Below, one piece after another: positions 52,420-59,231 of a DNA stretch of 64,000 nt. Each line of letters begins with the position of its first letter. Positions within the stretch are counted from its first letter, which is position 1. The position numbers and the translations under genes were made by a program. This stretch comes from Parvibaculum sp963696585. GTDB lineage: Bacteria; Pseudomonadota; Alphaproteobacteria; Parvibaculales; Parvibaculaceae. The stretch covers positions 4,272-68,271 of the forward strand of contig CAVOKW010000012.1 of assembly GCA_963696585.1 (NCBI GenBank), read 5' to 3'. The notes below the pieces were generated by a model. The model ran no database searches, was not told the DNA's origin, and worked only from the letters and a program-made list of their open reading frames with translations.

Positions 52420-53523
52420 GGAACGTTAAAGACGTGGATGGCCCGGACAAGCCGGGCCATGACGGTTTTCTGAATATTTTTGGGAACTGTTAAAGGCGTG
52501 GATGACCCGCCTGAAGCGGGTCATGGCGGTTTTCTGAATATTTTGGGGAACGTTAAAGACGTGGATGGCCCGGACAAGCCGGGTCATGACGGTTTTCTGA
52601 ATATTTTGGGGAACTGTTAAAGACGTGGATGACCCGCCTGAAGCGGGTCATGACGGTTTTCTGAATATTTTTGGGAACGTTAAAGACGTGGATGACCCGG
52701 ACTGAAGCCGGGCCATGACGGTTTTCTGAATATTTTGGGGAACGTTAAAGACGTGGATGACCGGCCTGAAGGGGTCATGACGGTTTTCCGAATATTTTGG
52801 GGAACTGTTAAAGACGTGGATGACCCGCCTGAAGCGGGTCATGGCGGTTTTCTGAATATTTTGGGGAACGTTAAAGACGGGGATGACCCGCCTGAAGGGG
52901 TCATGACGGTTTTCTGAATATTTTTGGGAACGTTAAAGACGTGGATGGCCCGGACAAGCCGGGCCATGACGGTTTTCTGAATATTTTGGGGAACTGTAAA
53001 GGCGTGGATGACCCGCCTGAAGCGGGTCATGACGGTTTTCTGAATATTTTTGGGAACGTTAAAGACGGGGATGGCCCGGACAAGCCGGGCCATGACGGTT
53101 TTCTGAATATTTTTGGGAACGTTAAAGACGGGGATGACCGGCCTGAAGGGGTCATGGCGGTTTTCCGAATATTTTGGGGAACTGTAAAGGCGTGGATGAC
53201 CCGCCTGAAGCGGGTCATGGCGGTTTTCTGAATATTTTGGGGAACTGTTAAAGGCGTGGATGACCGGCCTGAAGGGGTCATGACGGTTTTCTGAATATTT
53301 TTGGGAACGTTAAAGACGGGGATGACCGGCCTGAAGGGGTCATGGCGGTTTTCCGAATATTTTGGGGAACTGTAAAGGCGTGGATGACCCGCCTGAAGCG
53401 GGTCATGACGGTTTTCTGAATATTTTTGGGAACGTTAAAGACGTGGATGGCCCGGACAAGCCGGGCCATGACGAAATTATTGAAAATCCGTCATGGCCCG
53501 GCTTGTCCGGGCCATCCACGTCC
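52420..53523. repeat. Tandem array of 17 palindrome units (about 63 bp) plus one inverted unit
   Basis: Seventeen direct units of 62-65 bp. Each has a 22-25-nt palindrome and a near-constant spacer of about 40 bp. Palindromes start at 52439, 52502, 52565, 52629, 52692, 52757, 52820, 52883, 52945, 53008, 53071, 53134, 53196, 53260, 53322, 53384 and 53447. Two palindrome types alternate irregularly: type A with arms ATGACCCGC/GCGGGTCAT and loop CTGAA, and type B with arms ATGGCCCGG/CCGGGCCAT and loop ACAAG. Units at 52565 and 52692 are A/B hybrids, and four are degenerate (GACCGGCCTGAAGGGG). After the last unit one type B palindrome follows in inverted orientation (53489-53523). The spacer holds AATATTTT and GTTAAAG. 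The short frames in it are by-products of the repeats. The array fills the gap between the YcgN gene and the terminase. Confidence 0.95.
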
Positions 53524-53657
53524 TGACGAACACCCAGATCCCGAAAAAATCTCGCCTTACCGACTTATCCCCACTTGGCAGCGCAACGCTGCCTCCCTAT
53601 CTACCATCCATCTCCAGAATTGCGCCCCGACGGCGCGAGTGATGAGCACCCCGACAT

Positions 53658-54191
53658 TTGCCGAAACGAAAACCCGGAAAACCGGCCACAGGGCCTGACT
53701 GGGCGGCGATCCGCGCCCTTTGGGTTGCGGGCGCGTTGCCGCTGGCCGACATGGCCAAGGCGTATGATGTGCCATGGCAAACCATCAAGGCGCGGGCGCG
53801 ACGGGAAGACTGGCCCGCCATGGGCAGCCAGCCGCCGCCTGCGGTGCCGGCGGAAAAACCGGCACAGGGAAAACGCGCCAGCGCCCGGCAGTTGGCAACG
53901 CGGTTGCGGGATCTGATCGAGCGCGAAATCGCCGACATTGAAATCGAGAAATCCGGCAAGCGCGCCGCCGCCGATCAGGAACGCGCGGCGCGGCGACTGG
54001 CGAGCCTTGTGCGCTCGCTCGAAAAGCTGAACGAGATCGACCATGCCGACAAGGCAAGACGCGATGCCCGCGCCGCCGCCAGACAAAGCGAAGGGGAGGA
54101 CCATCGTGCCGAGCTTGAGAGCCGCCTCGCTCGCCTTGCCGGTTTACTGGCGGCTGAGGCAAGCGCTGCTGGCGAGCCTGAGCCCGCATGA
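53658..54191 (+). CDS. Small-terminase-like GTA/phage protein
   Basis: 177 aa from TTG 53658. The N-terminal part has a helix-turn-helix (IRALWVAGALPLADMAKAYDVPWQTIKARARREDWP, given here for position ~17-52), a common start of small terminase subunits. The rest is highly charged and helical, ARRLASLVRSLEKLNEID and so on. Immediately upstream, ATG 53642 encodes STPTFAETKTRKTG in another frame, which could be a displaced N-terminus after a frameshift; otherwise the TTG is the start. The gene overlaps the large terminase gene by up to 149 bp. Position and HTH suggest DNA recognition for packaging, but in GTAs the equivalent gp1 does not confer sequence specificity. Confidence 0.65.
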   Translation: MPKRKPGKPATGPDWAAIRALWVAGALPLADMAKAYDVPWQTIKARARREDWPAMGSQPPPAVPAEKPAQGKRASARQLATRLRDLIEREIADIEIEKSGKRAAADQERAARRLASLVRSLEKLNEIDHADKARRDARAAARQSEGEDHRAELESRLARLAGLLAAEASAAGEPEPA

Positions 54192-55410
54192 GGCGCGCGC
54201 CCTGCTTGAAGACTGGCGCTTCTGGGCGCGGGACGACCAGCTCGCGCCCGCCAGCGACTGGACGACATGGCTGCTGCTGGGCGGACGCGGCGCGGGAAAA
54301 ACCCGCGCGGGCGCTGAATGGATCCGCACCGAAGTCAAGGCCCGGCGCGCCGGACGCATTGCGCTCATTGGCGAGACGCTGGGCGATGTGCGTGAAGTGA
54401 TGATCGACGGGCCGTCGGGCCTGCGGGCCATTGAACCTTCGCGCTCGCGGCCGCGCTACGAAGCCTCGCGCAAAAGACTGCTCTGGCAGAACGGCGCCGT
54501 GGCTTACGCCTTTTCGGCATCCGAGCCCGACAGCCTGCGCGGGCCGCAATTTGACGCCGCCTGGGCTGACGAAATTGCCAAATGGCGTTACGCCGAAACG
54601 GCCTGGGACATGCTGCAATTCGGCCTGCGGCTCGGCGACAATCCGCGTCAGGTCGTGACGACGACACCGCGCCCGGTGCCGATCGTGAAACAATTGTTGA
54701 AAGACAGGCGCACCGTGATGACGAAGGCGAGCACGCTGATGAACCGCGCCCATCTGGCGGAGGGGTTTTTTCAGAGCGTCATCGCGCGCTATCAGGGCAC
54801 GCGGCTTGGCCGACAGGAACTCGACGCCGAACTGATCGAGGATAATCCCGATGCGCTCTGGTCGCGCGACATGATCGACGCGACGCGGGTGACGGGAACC
54901 GGCGAGATGACGCGCATTGTCGTGGCGGTGGACCCGCCCGCGACCAGCGGCCCCAAGGCCGATGAATGCGGCATCATTGTTGCCGGACGCGACGCGACGG
55001 GCCGCGCCTATGTGCTCGAAGATCGCTCCATGGGGGGCTTGACGCCGCTCACCTGGGCGACACGCGCGGTCAAGGCGATGCGCGACCATGAAGCCGATCG
55101 TCTGGTCGCCGAGGCCAATCAGGGCGGCGAAATGGTGGCGGCGATCTTGCAGCAGGTCGCGCCGCATGTGCCGCTGAAACTCGTGCGTGCGAGCCGCAGC
55201 AAGCTGGTGCGCGCCGAACCCGTGGCCGCGCTTTATGAACGCGGGCTCGTCGCCCATGTCGGCCATTTTGCCCGGCTCGAAGACCAGATGTGCGACCACG
55301 CACCGGGATCGGGCGCGAAAAGTCCCGACCGGCTCGATGCGCTCGTCTGGGCCCTGACGGATCTGATGCTGGATGGCGAAGCGGGCAAGCCGAAGGTGCG
55401 CGGGCTTTGA
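54043..55410 (+). CDS. Large terminase subunit (GTA/phage, gp2)
   Basis: 455 aa from the first ATG; ATG 54064 is also possible, and real homology begins near SLSPHEARALLEDWRFWAR. Packaging ATPase: Walker A GGRGAGKTRAG, Walker B with FDAAWADE, and the C-terminal nuclease domain beginning VVAVDPPATSGPKADECGI with its metal-binding aspartates and ending in KSPDRLDALVWALTDL. This is the pattern of RcGTA gp2. The protein cuts and pumps DNA into proheads. It is intact. A repeat-rich insertion starts 13 bp after its stop and separates it from the portal gene. Confidence 0.92.
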   Translation: MPTRQDAMPAPPPDKAKGRTIVPSLRAASLALPVYWRLRQALLASLSPHEARALLEDWRFWARDDQLAPASDWTTWLLLGGRGAGKTRAGAEWIRTEVKARRAGRIALIGETLGDVREVMIDGPSGLRAIEPSRSRPRYEASRKRLLWQNGAVAYAFSASEPDSLRGPQFDAAWADEIAKWRYAETAWDMLQFGLRLGDNPRQVVTTTPRPVPIVKQLLKDRRTVMTKASTLMNRAHLAEGFFQSVIARYQGTRLGRQELDAELIEDNPDALWSRDMIDATRVTGTGEMTRIVVAVDPPATSGPKADECGIIVAGRDATGRAYVLEDRSMGGLTPLTWATRAVKAMRDHEADRLVAEANQGGEMVAAILQQVAPHVPLKLVRASRSKLVRAEPVAALYERGLVAHVGHFARLEDQMCDHAPGSGAKSPDRLDALVWALTDLMLDGEAGKPKVRGL

Positions 55411-55423
55411 TGCGGTTGAGCAA

Positions 55424-55541
55424 GCCGGGGGTGACCGGCCCCTCACCCGCGCTCGCTCTGCTCGCTTGCCCTCTCCCCTGAGGGGAGAGGGAGAGACGGA
55501 CCGAAGGTCCGGCGCGGGTGAGGGGCATGACAGGCGCACGA
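55424..55541. repeat. 118-bp repeat R, copy 1
   Basis: Contains three inverted repeats: GGGGTGACCGGCCCC-like at the start, CCCTCTCCCCTGAGGGGAG at the centre and GGACCGAAGGTCC. Copy 2 lies at 57602-57719 and differs at about three positions by eye. In both places the repeat begins within a few bases of the stop of a head gene and is followed directly by type A palindromes. Similar sequences occur dispersed in Hyphomicrobiales genomes. Confidence 0.9.
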
Positions 55542-55705
55542 AAGACGGGGATGACCCGCCTGAAGCGGGTCATGACGGTTTTCTGAATATTTTTGGGAAC
55601 TGTAAAGGCGTGGATGACCCGCCTGAAGCGGGTCATGACGGTTTCCAACAATTTTCGTCATGGCCCGGCTTGTCCGGGCCATCCACGTCTTGAATACTGG
55701 TGGCC

Positions 55706-55996
55706 ATGACAGGTGGCTGGATTTACATGATGACGAACCGTCGCGATGGCACGCTTTATATTGGTGTGACGTCTGACATTGCGCGGCGGGCATGGGAACA
55801 CCGGGAAGGTGCCGTCGAGGGCTTCACCAAACGTTATGGCCTGAAGCGCCTCGTTTATATGGAGCGACACGAAACGATTGACGAAGCCATTCGTCGTGAG
55901 ACCCGCATGAAGAAATGGCCTCGCGCCTGGAAAGTACGGCTGATCCACTCGATCAATCCCGAATGGCATGACCTTTATGAGACGTTGCAGAATTGA
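55706..55996 (+). CDS. GIY-YIG nuclease-domain protein, full length
   Basis: 96 aa from ATG 55706 (GTG 55700 possible). Single GIY-YIG domain of the YhbQ/UvrC-N type: first motif WIY (residues 5-7), second motif LYIG (17-20), catalytic arginine in ARRAWEH, and the metal-binding glutamate Glu65 in RRETRMKKW. The C-terminus INPEWHDLYETL is typical of this family. GIY-YIG proteins cut one strand or both strands of DNA. All key residues are present, so it should be active. It lies between palindromes inside a GTA late operon. Two deleted copies are present at 57947 and 58229. It might mobilise, maintain or process the palindromes; this is inference. Confidence 0.88.
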   Translation: MTGGWIYMMTNRRDGTLYIGVTSDIARRAWEHREGAVEGFTKRYGLKRLVYMERHETIDEAIRRETRMKKWPRAWKVRLIHSINPEWHDLYETLQN

Positions 55997-55998
55997 AG

Positions 55999-56092
55999 AC
56001 GGGGATGACCCGCCTGAAGCGGGTCATGACGGTTTCCAACAATTTTCGTCATGGCCCGGCTAGTCCGGGCCATCCACGTCTTGCCAAGACGC
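55999..56092. repeat. A + inverted B palindrome pair after the GIY-YIG gene
   Basis: Type A palindrome (ATGACCCGC/GCGGGTCAT, at 56005-56027) and inverted type B (56049-56079; one base of its loop differs, CTAGT instead of CTTGT), ending in CCATCCACGTCTTG. It is a near copy of 55614-55693 on the other side of the gene. The portal gene start lies 33 bp downstream. Confidence 0.9.
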
Positions 56093-56124
56093 TATTCACG
56101 ACACCCCTTACGGAAGGAAAACCG

Positions 56125-57327
56125 ATGCCAGCCGATGTCATCGCCGGGCCATGGGCGCGGCTTGCCGCCATGATGGGCACGCGGGCGCGTGTCAGCGAAG
56201 CCAAGGCGAGCCGCACCGGGCCGCTGGTCGCGCTGACGCTCTCAGGCCGCCCGGTCTGGACGCCGCGCGACTATGCCGCGCTCGCCCAGGAGGGTTTTGC
56301 CAGAAACGCCATCGCCTATCGCTGCGTGCGCATGATTGCCGAAGCCGCCGCCTCCGTCCCCTGGCTGCTTTATGAAGGCGAGCGCGAGCTGACGCAGCAT
56401 CCGCTGCTCACATTGCTCGCCGAACCCAATCCGCAGGAAAGCGGGGCTGACATGCTCGAAAGCTGGTATGGCTTTCTGATGGTCGCGGGCAATGCCTATC
56501 TCGAATCTGTCGAGACGGATGGTCAACCCCGCGAGCTTTACGCCTTGCGTCCGGACCGGATGAAAGTCGTGCCCGGCGTCAATGGCTGGCCGGAAGGCTA
56601 TGAATATTCCGTCAACGGACGAACGGTGCTGATCCCCTGCGATGCGGCGCTTGGGCGTCAGCCCCTGCTGCATATGCGGCTTTTCCATCCGAGTGACGAT
56701 CACTATGGCATGAGCCCGCTTGAGGCCGCCGCTTACGCCATTGACATTCATAATGCGGCAGGCTCATGGAACAAGGCGCTGCTGGATAATGCGGCGCGGC
56801 CCTCCGGTGCGCTGGTTTACAAGGGCGGCGAGGCTGGCATGAACCTGACCGAAGACCAGTTCGACCGGCTGAAGCGCGAACTCGCCGATAATTATCAGGG
56901 CGCGGGCAATGCCGGACGACCGCTGCTGCTCGAAGGCGGGCTTGAATGGACAAGCATGGGCATGACCGCCAGGGACATGGATTTTGTCGAGGCCAAACGC
57001 GCCGCCGCCCGCGACATCGCGCTCGCCTTTGGCGTGCCGCCGATGCTGCTCGGCATTCCCGGCGACAATACTTACGCAAATTATGCCGAGGCCAATCGCA
57101 CCTTCTGGCGGCAAACCGTGCTGCCGCTGGTCGGGCGCACGTCACGCGCATTGACGCGCTGGCTGGCGCGGCGTTACGGCGCTGACCTCAGGCTCTGGCA
57201 TGACGCCGATGCGATCGAGGCGCTCTCGCCCGAACGCGAGGCGCTGTGGAGCCGCGTTTCGAAGGCGGATTTCCTGAGCGATGATGAAAAACGCGCGGCG
57301 GTCGGCTATGGCAAGGCGGAGGGATGA
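56125..57327 (+). CDS. Portal protein (HK97-type, GTA gp3)
   Basis: 400 aa. HK97-family portal: RNAIAYRCVRMIAEAAASVPW near the N-terminus, HPLLTLLAEPNPQESGADMLE, a mid-region YGMSPLEAAAYAIDIHNAAGSWNKALLDN in the stem, RDMDFVEAKRAAARDIALAFGVPPMLLGIPGDNTYANY, the best-conserved segment, and a C-terminal clip region. The portal forms the dodecameric DNA entry pore of the head. GGAAGGAAA precedes the ATG at 56125. The gene is complete. Its original coupling to the terminase has been lost because of the inserted repeats. Confidence 0.92.
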   Translation: MPADVIAGPWARLAAMMGTRARVSEAKASRTGPLVALTLSGRPVWTPRDYAALAQEGFARNAIAYRCVRMIAEAAASVPWLLYEGERELTQHPLLTLLAEPNPQESGADMLESWYGFLMVAGNAYLESVETDGQPRELYALRPDRMKVVPGVNGWPEGYEYSVNGRTVLIPCDAALGRQPLLHMRLFHPSDDHYGMSPLEAAAYAIDIHNAAGSWNKALLDNAARPSGALVYKGGEAGMNLTEDQFDRLKRELADNYQGAGNAGRPLLLEGGLEWTSMGMTARDMDFVEAKRAAARDIALAFGVPPMLLGIPGDNTYANYAEANRTFWRQTVLPLVGRTSRALTRWLARRYGADLRLWHDADAIEALSPEREALWSRVSKADFLSDDEKRAAVGYGKAEG

Positions 57328-57330
57328 GCG

Positions 57331-57600
57331 ATGGAAACGGAAGCCATGGAGGCGGAAGGCTGGCATCTCGACAGGCGTGTGCCGATTGCGATGATCGTCG
57401 CGATTGTCATCCAGTCCGGCGCGGGGCTCGTCTGGGCGGGCGCGGCGAGCGAGCGCCTCGGCACACTCGAAAGCCGCTCGATCCGCACCGATGAGGTGGT
57501 TGAACGCACCGCGCGGCTCGAAGAACAATCCACCGCCATGCGCGCCTCGCTGGATCGCATCGAGGGGAAGCTCGACCGCGCCGTGGCGGGACGGCGGTGA
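57331..57600 (+). CDS. Small membrane protein between portal and protease (GTA gp3.5-like)
   Basis: 89 aa. A membrane helix (about residues 17-36, VPIAMIVAIVIQSGAGLVWA) is followed by a helical, coiled-coil-like tail (ERLGTLESRSIRTDEVVERTARLEEQ). Small proteins of this type occupy the place between portal and protease in GTA clusters of related bacteria. GCGGAGG lies before the start, 3 bp after the portal stop. Role unknown. The second copy of the R repeat starts 1 bp after its stop. Confidence 0.7.
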   Translation: METEAMEAEGWHLDRRVPIAMIVAIVIQSGAGLVWAGAASERLGTLESRSIRTDEVVERTARLEEQSTAMRASLDRIEGKLDRAVAGRR

Positions 57601-57601
57601 G

Positions 57602-57719
57602 GCCGGGGGTGACCGGCCCCTCACCCGCGCTCGCTCTGCTCGCTTGCCCTCTCCCCTGAGGGGAGAGGGAGAGACGGACCGAAGGTCCGGCGCGGGTAAG
57701 GGGCATGACAGAAGCACGA
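57602..57719. repeat. 118-bp repeat R, copy 2
   Basis: Near-identical to 55424-55541 (differences seen: GTGAG/GTAAG and CAGGCGC/CAGAAGC). It starts directly after the small membrane-protein gene. As with copy 1, it runs without a break into a type A palindrome unit, and the joint identity extends about 200 bp. Confidence 0.9.
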
Positions 57720-57938
57720 AAGACGGGGATGACCCGCCTGAAGCGGGTCATGACGGTTTTCTGAATATTTTTGGGAACTGTTAAAGGCGTGGATGACCCG
57801 CCTGAAGCGGGTCATGACGGTTTTCTGAATATTTTTGGGAACTGTTAAAGGCGTGGATGACCCGCCTGAAGCGGGTCATGACGGTTTTTTATCGTTTCGT
57901 CATGGCCCGGCTTGTCCGGGCCATCCACGTCTTGAATA
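57720..57938. repeat. Three type A palindromes and an inverted type B palindrome
   Basis: Type A units near 57729, 57793 and 57857 (period about 64 bp, same spacer as in the 52.4-kb array), then the inverted type B palindrome (57901-57923) with the CCATCCACGTCTTG tail. Same order as 55551-55693 but with one more A unit. Confidence 0.9.
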
Positions 57939-57946
57939 CTCACACC

Positions 57947-58129
57947 ATGACAGGTGGCTGGATTTACATCATGACGAACCGTCGCGATGGCACGCTTTAT
58001 ATTGGCGTGACGTCTGACATTGCGCGGCGGGCATGGGAACACCGGAAAGGTGCCGTCGAGGGCTTCACCAAACGTTATGGCCTGAAGAGTCTGGTCTTCA
58101 TGGAGCGACACGAGACGTTGCAGAATTGA
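57947..58129 (+). pseudogene. GIY-YIG nuclease gene with internal deletion, copy 1
   Basis: 60 codons. The first 57 codons match the full-length GIY-YIG gene (55706-55996) with a few substitutions (IYIM, EHRKGA, LKSLVFM). The sequence then jumps to the last three codons: 36 codons (108 bp) between two GARACG hexamers are missing. The frame is kept, but the glutamate of the active site and the C-terminal half are gone, so the protein cannot be a working nuclease. The arginine and both GIY and YIG motifs remain. Confidence 0.85.
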
Positions 58130-58182
58130 AGGCGTGGATGACCCGCCTGAAGCGGGTCATGACGGTTTTTTTATCGTTTCGT

Positions 58183-58464
58183 CATGGCCCGGCTTGTCCG
58201 GGCCATCCACGTCTTGAATACTGACACCATGACAGGTGGCTGGATTTACATGATGACGAACCGTCGCGATGGCACGCTTTATATTGGCGTGACGTCTGAC
58301 ATTGCGCGGCGGGCATGGGAACACCGGAAAGGTGCCGTCGAGGGCTTCACCAAACGTTATGGCCTGAAGAGTCTGGTCTTCATGGAGCGACACGAGACGT
58401 TGCAGAATTGAAGGCGTGGATGACCCGCCTGAAGCGGGTCATGACGGTCCAACTATTTAACACC
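58183..58464. repeat. 282-bp tandem duplication of the deleted GIY-YIG unit
   Basis: The segment beginning with the inverted type B palindrome at 57901 is repeated from 58183 (offset 282 bp). It includes the B palindrome, the deleted GIY-YIG frame and the type A palindrome that follows. Differences are few (for example CTCACACC/CTGACACC and ATCATG/ATGATG). The deletion is shared, so it happened before the duplication. Confidence 0.88.
58229..58411 (+). pseudogene. GIY-YIG nuclease gene with internal deletion, copy 2
   Basis: 60 codons, nearly identical to the frame at 57947-58129 and with the same 108-bp deletion. It lies in the second half of the 282-bp tandem duplication and is followed by one type A palindrome (58420-58442). 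It lacks the active-site glutamate and is presumably inactive. Because its frame is open and conserved, a short product retaining DNA-binding cannot be excluded. Confidence 0.85.
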
Positions 58465-58468
58465 CCCA

Positions 58469-58496
58469 GGGCGCCCATCACCGGGCGCCTTTTTGT
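58469..58496 (+). terminator. Rho-independent terminator before the prohead protease gene
   Basis: Stem GGCGCCC / GGGCGCC (7 perfect pairs plus a G-T) with a 6-nt loop, followed by TTTTTG. It points in the direction of the late operon and lies 19 bp before the protease start. If it works, the head genes from the protease on need their own promoter or an antitermination mechanism. Confidence 0.7.
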
Positions 58497-58514
58497 TTGT
58501 GAACGGAGGATCAT

Positions 58515-59186
58515 GTGATCGTTGAGAACAAGCGCGAGCTGCAAGCCCCCGCGCAAAGCGTTATCCGCACGGAGTTCAAGAGCGTCAGCGCCGATGGTCA
58601 TTTTGAAGGCTATGCGAGCCTTTTCGGCGCCGAGGATCTGGGCCGCGACATGGTGCTGCCCGGCGCCTTCAAAGCCTCGCTCGAAAAGCGGGGGCCACGT
58701 GGCGTCAAGATGCTCTATCAGCATGACCCCAATGACGTGATCGGCGTCTGGACGAAAATCGCGGAAGACGCGCATGGTCTGCATGTCGAAGGCCAGTTGC
58801 TCGGCGATGTGACGCGCGCCCGCGAGGTGCTGGCGCTGATGCGGGCAGGCGCACTCGACGGCCTTTCGATCGGCTATCACGTGGTGAAGGCGCAGAGCGA
58901 CCGCAAACGCGGCACGCGCCGCCTCATCGAACTCGATCTCTGGGAAATCTCGGTGGTGACATTTCCGATGCTGCCGGATGCACGCATCAGCGCGGTGAAG
59001 CAGCACCGCCCCACCGAACGGCAATTTGAACGCTGGCTGCGCAACGAGGCCGGCTTCAATCACGAGGAGGCGCGGGTGATCATCGCGCGCGGCTTCAAGG
59101 CGCTGAAGGCACCGCAAGGCGCGATGCGCGGCGAACGGGCACTGGCCGCAAGCTTGCGCGCCGCCGCCCAGACCATTCGACCCTGA
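58515..59186 (+). CDS. HK97-family prohead protease (GTA gp4)
   Basis: 223 aa. Start is GTG 58515 with GGAGGA upstream; the ATG at 58513 is out of frame and stops at once. The fold pattern is that of the herpesvirus-assemblin-like prohead protease: FEGYASLFGAEDLGRDMVLPGAF, catalytic His in MLYQHDPNDVIG, catalytic Ser in ALDGLSIGYHV, and LWEISVVTFPMLPDARI. It cleaves the capsid scaffold during head maturation. The C-terminal 50 residues (LRNEAGFNHEEARVI) are also usual in GTA gp4. Confidence 0.92.
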   Translation: MIVENKRELQAPAQSVIRTEFKSVSADGHFEGYASLFGAEDLGRDMVLPGAFKASLEKRGPRGVKMLYQHDPNDVIGVWTKIAEDAHGLHVEGQLLGDVTRAREVLALMRAGALDGLSIGYHVVKAQSDRKRGTRRLIELDLWEISVVTFPMLPDARISAVKQHRPTERQFERWLRNEAGFNHEEARVIIARGFKALKAPQGAMRGERALAASLRAAAQTIRP

Positions 59187-59231
59187 CCCAACAGGCCAAA
59201 CCCGACAGGCCAACCCTCACAGGAGATTTCC

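Larger units (their letters stand above)
55424..56092 (+). mobile_element. Candidate composite element: R + palindromes + GIY-YIG gene + palindromes
   Basis: Order: R repeat (55424-55541); type A palindromes near 55551 and 55614; inverted type B palindrome (55659-55687) with the tail CCATCCACGTCTTG; the GIY-YIG gene (55706-55996); then again type A (56005) and inverted type B (56049-56079) with the same tail. The nuclease gene is thus bracketed by near-identical A+B pairs on both sides. The same order R, A, B, GIY-YIG recurs at 57602-58464. No terminal inverted repeats of classical transposons and no target-site duplication could be identified. The element interrupts the terminase-portal junction but no gene. 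Confidence 0.5.

Noticed and set aside
52420..53523. CRISPR-like appearance of the repeat arrays
   Set aside because: The whole unit, including the part that would be the spacer, is repeated almost unchanged; repeats are palindromes of about 23 nt in 63- or 69-bp periods and no cas gene is near.
53785..55539. 584-codon minus-strand ORF
   Set aside because: Antisense of the terminase genes and the R repeat; composition is that of a GC-rich shadow frame.
55424..56092. Conventional IS element or group I intron around the GIY-YIG gene
   Set aside because: No transposase, no terminal inverted repeats with target duplication, and no intron core or interrupted exon; the insertion lies between genes.
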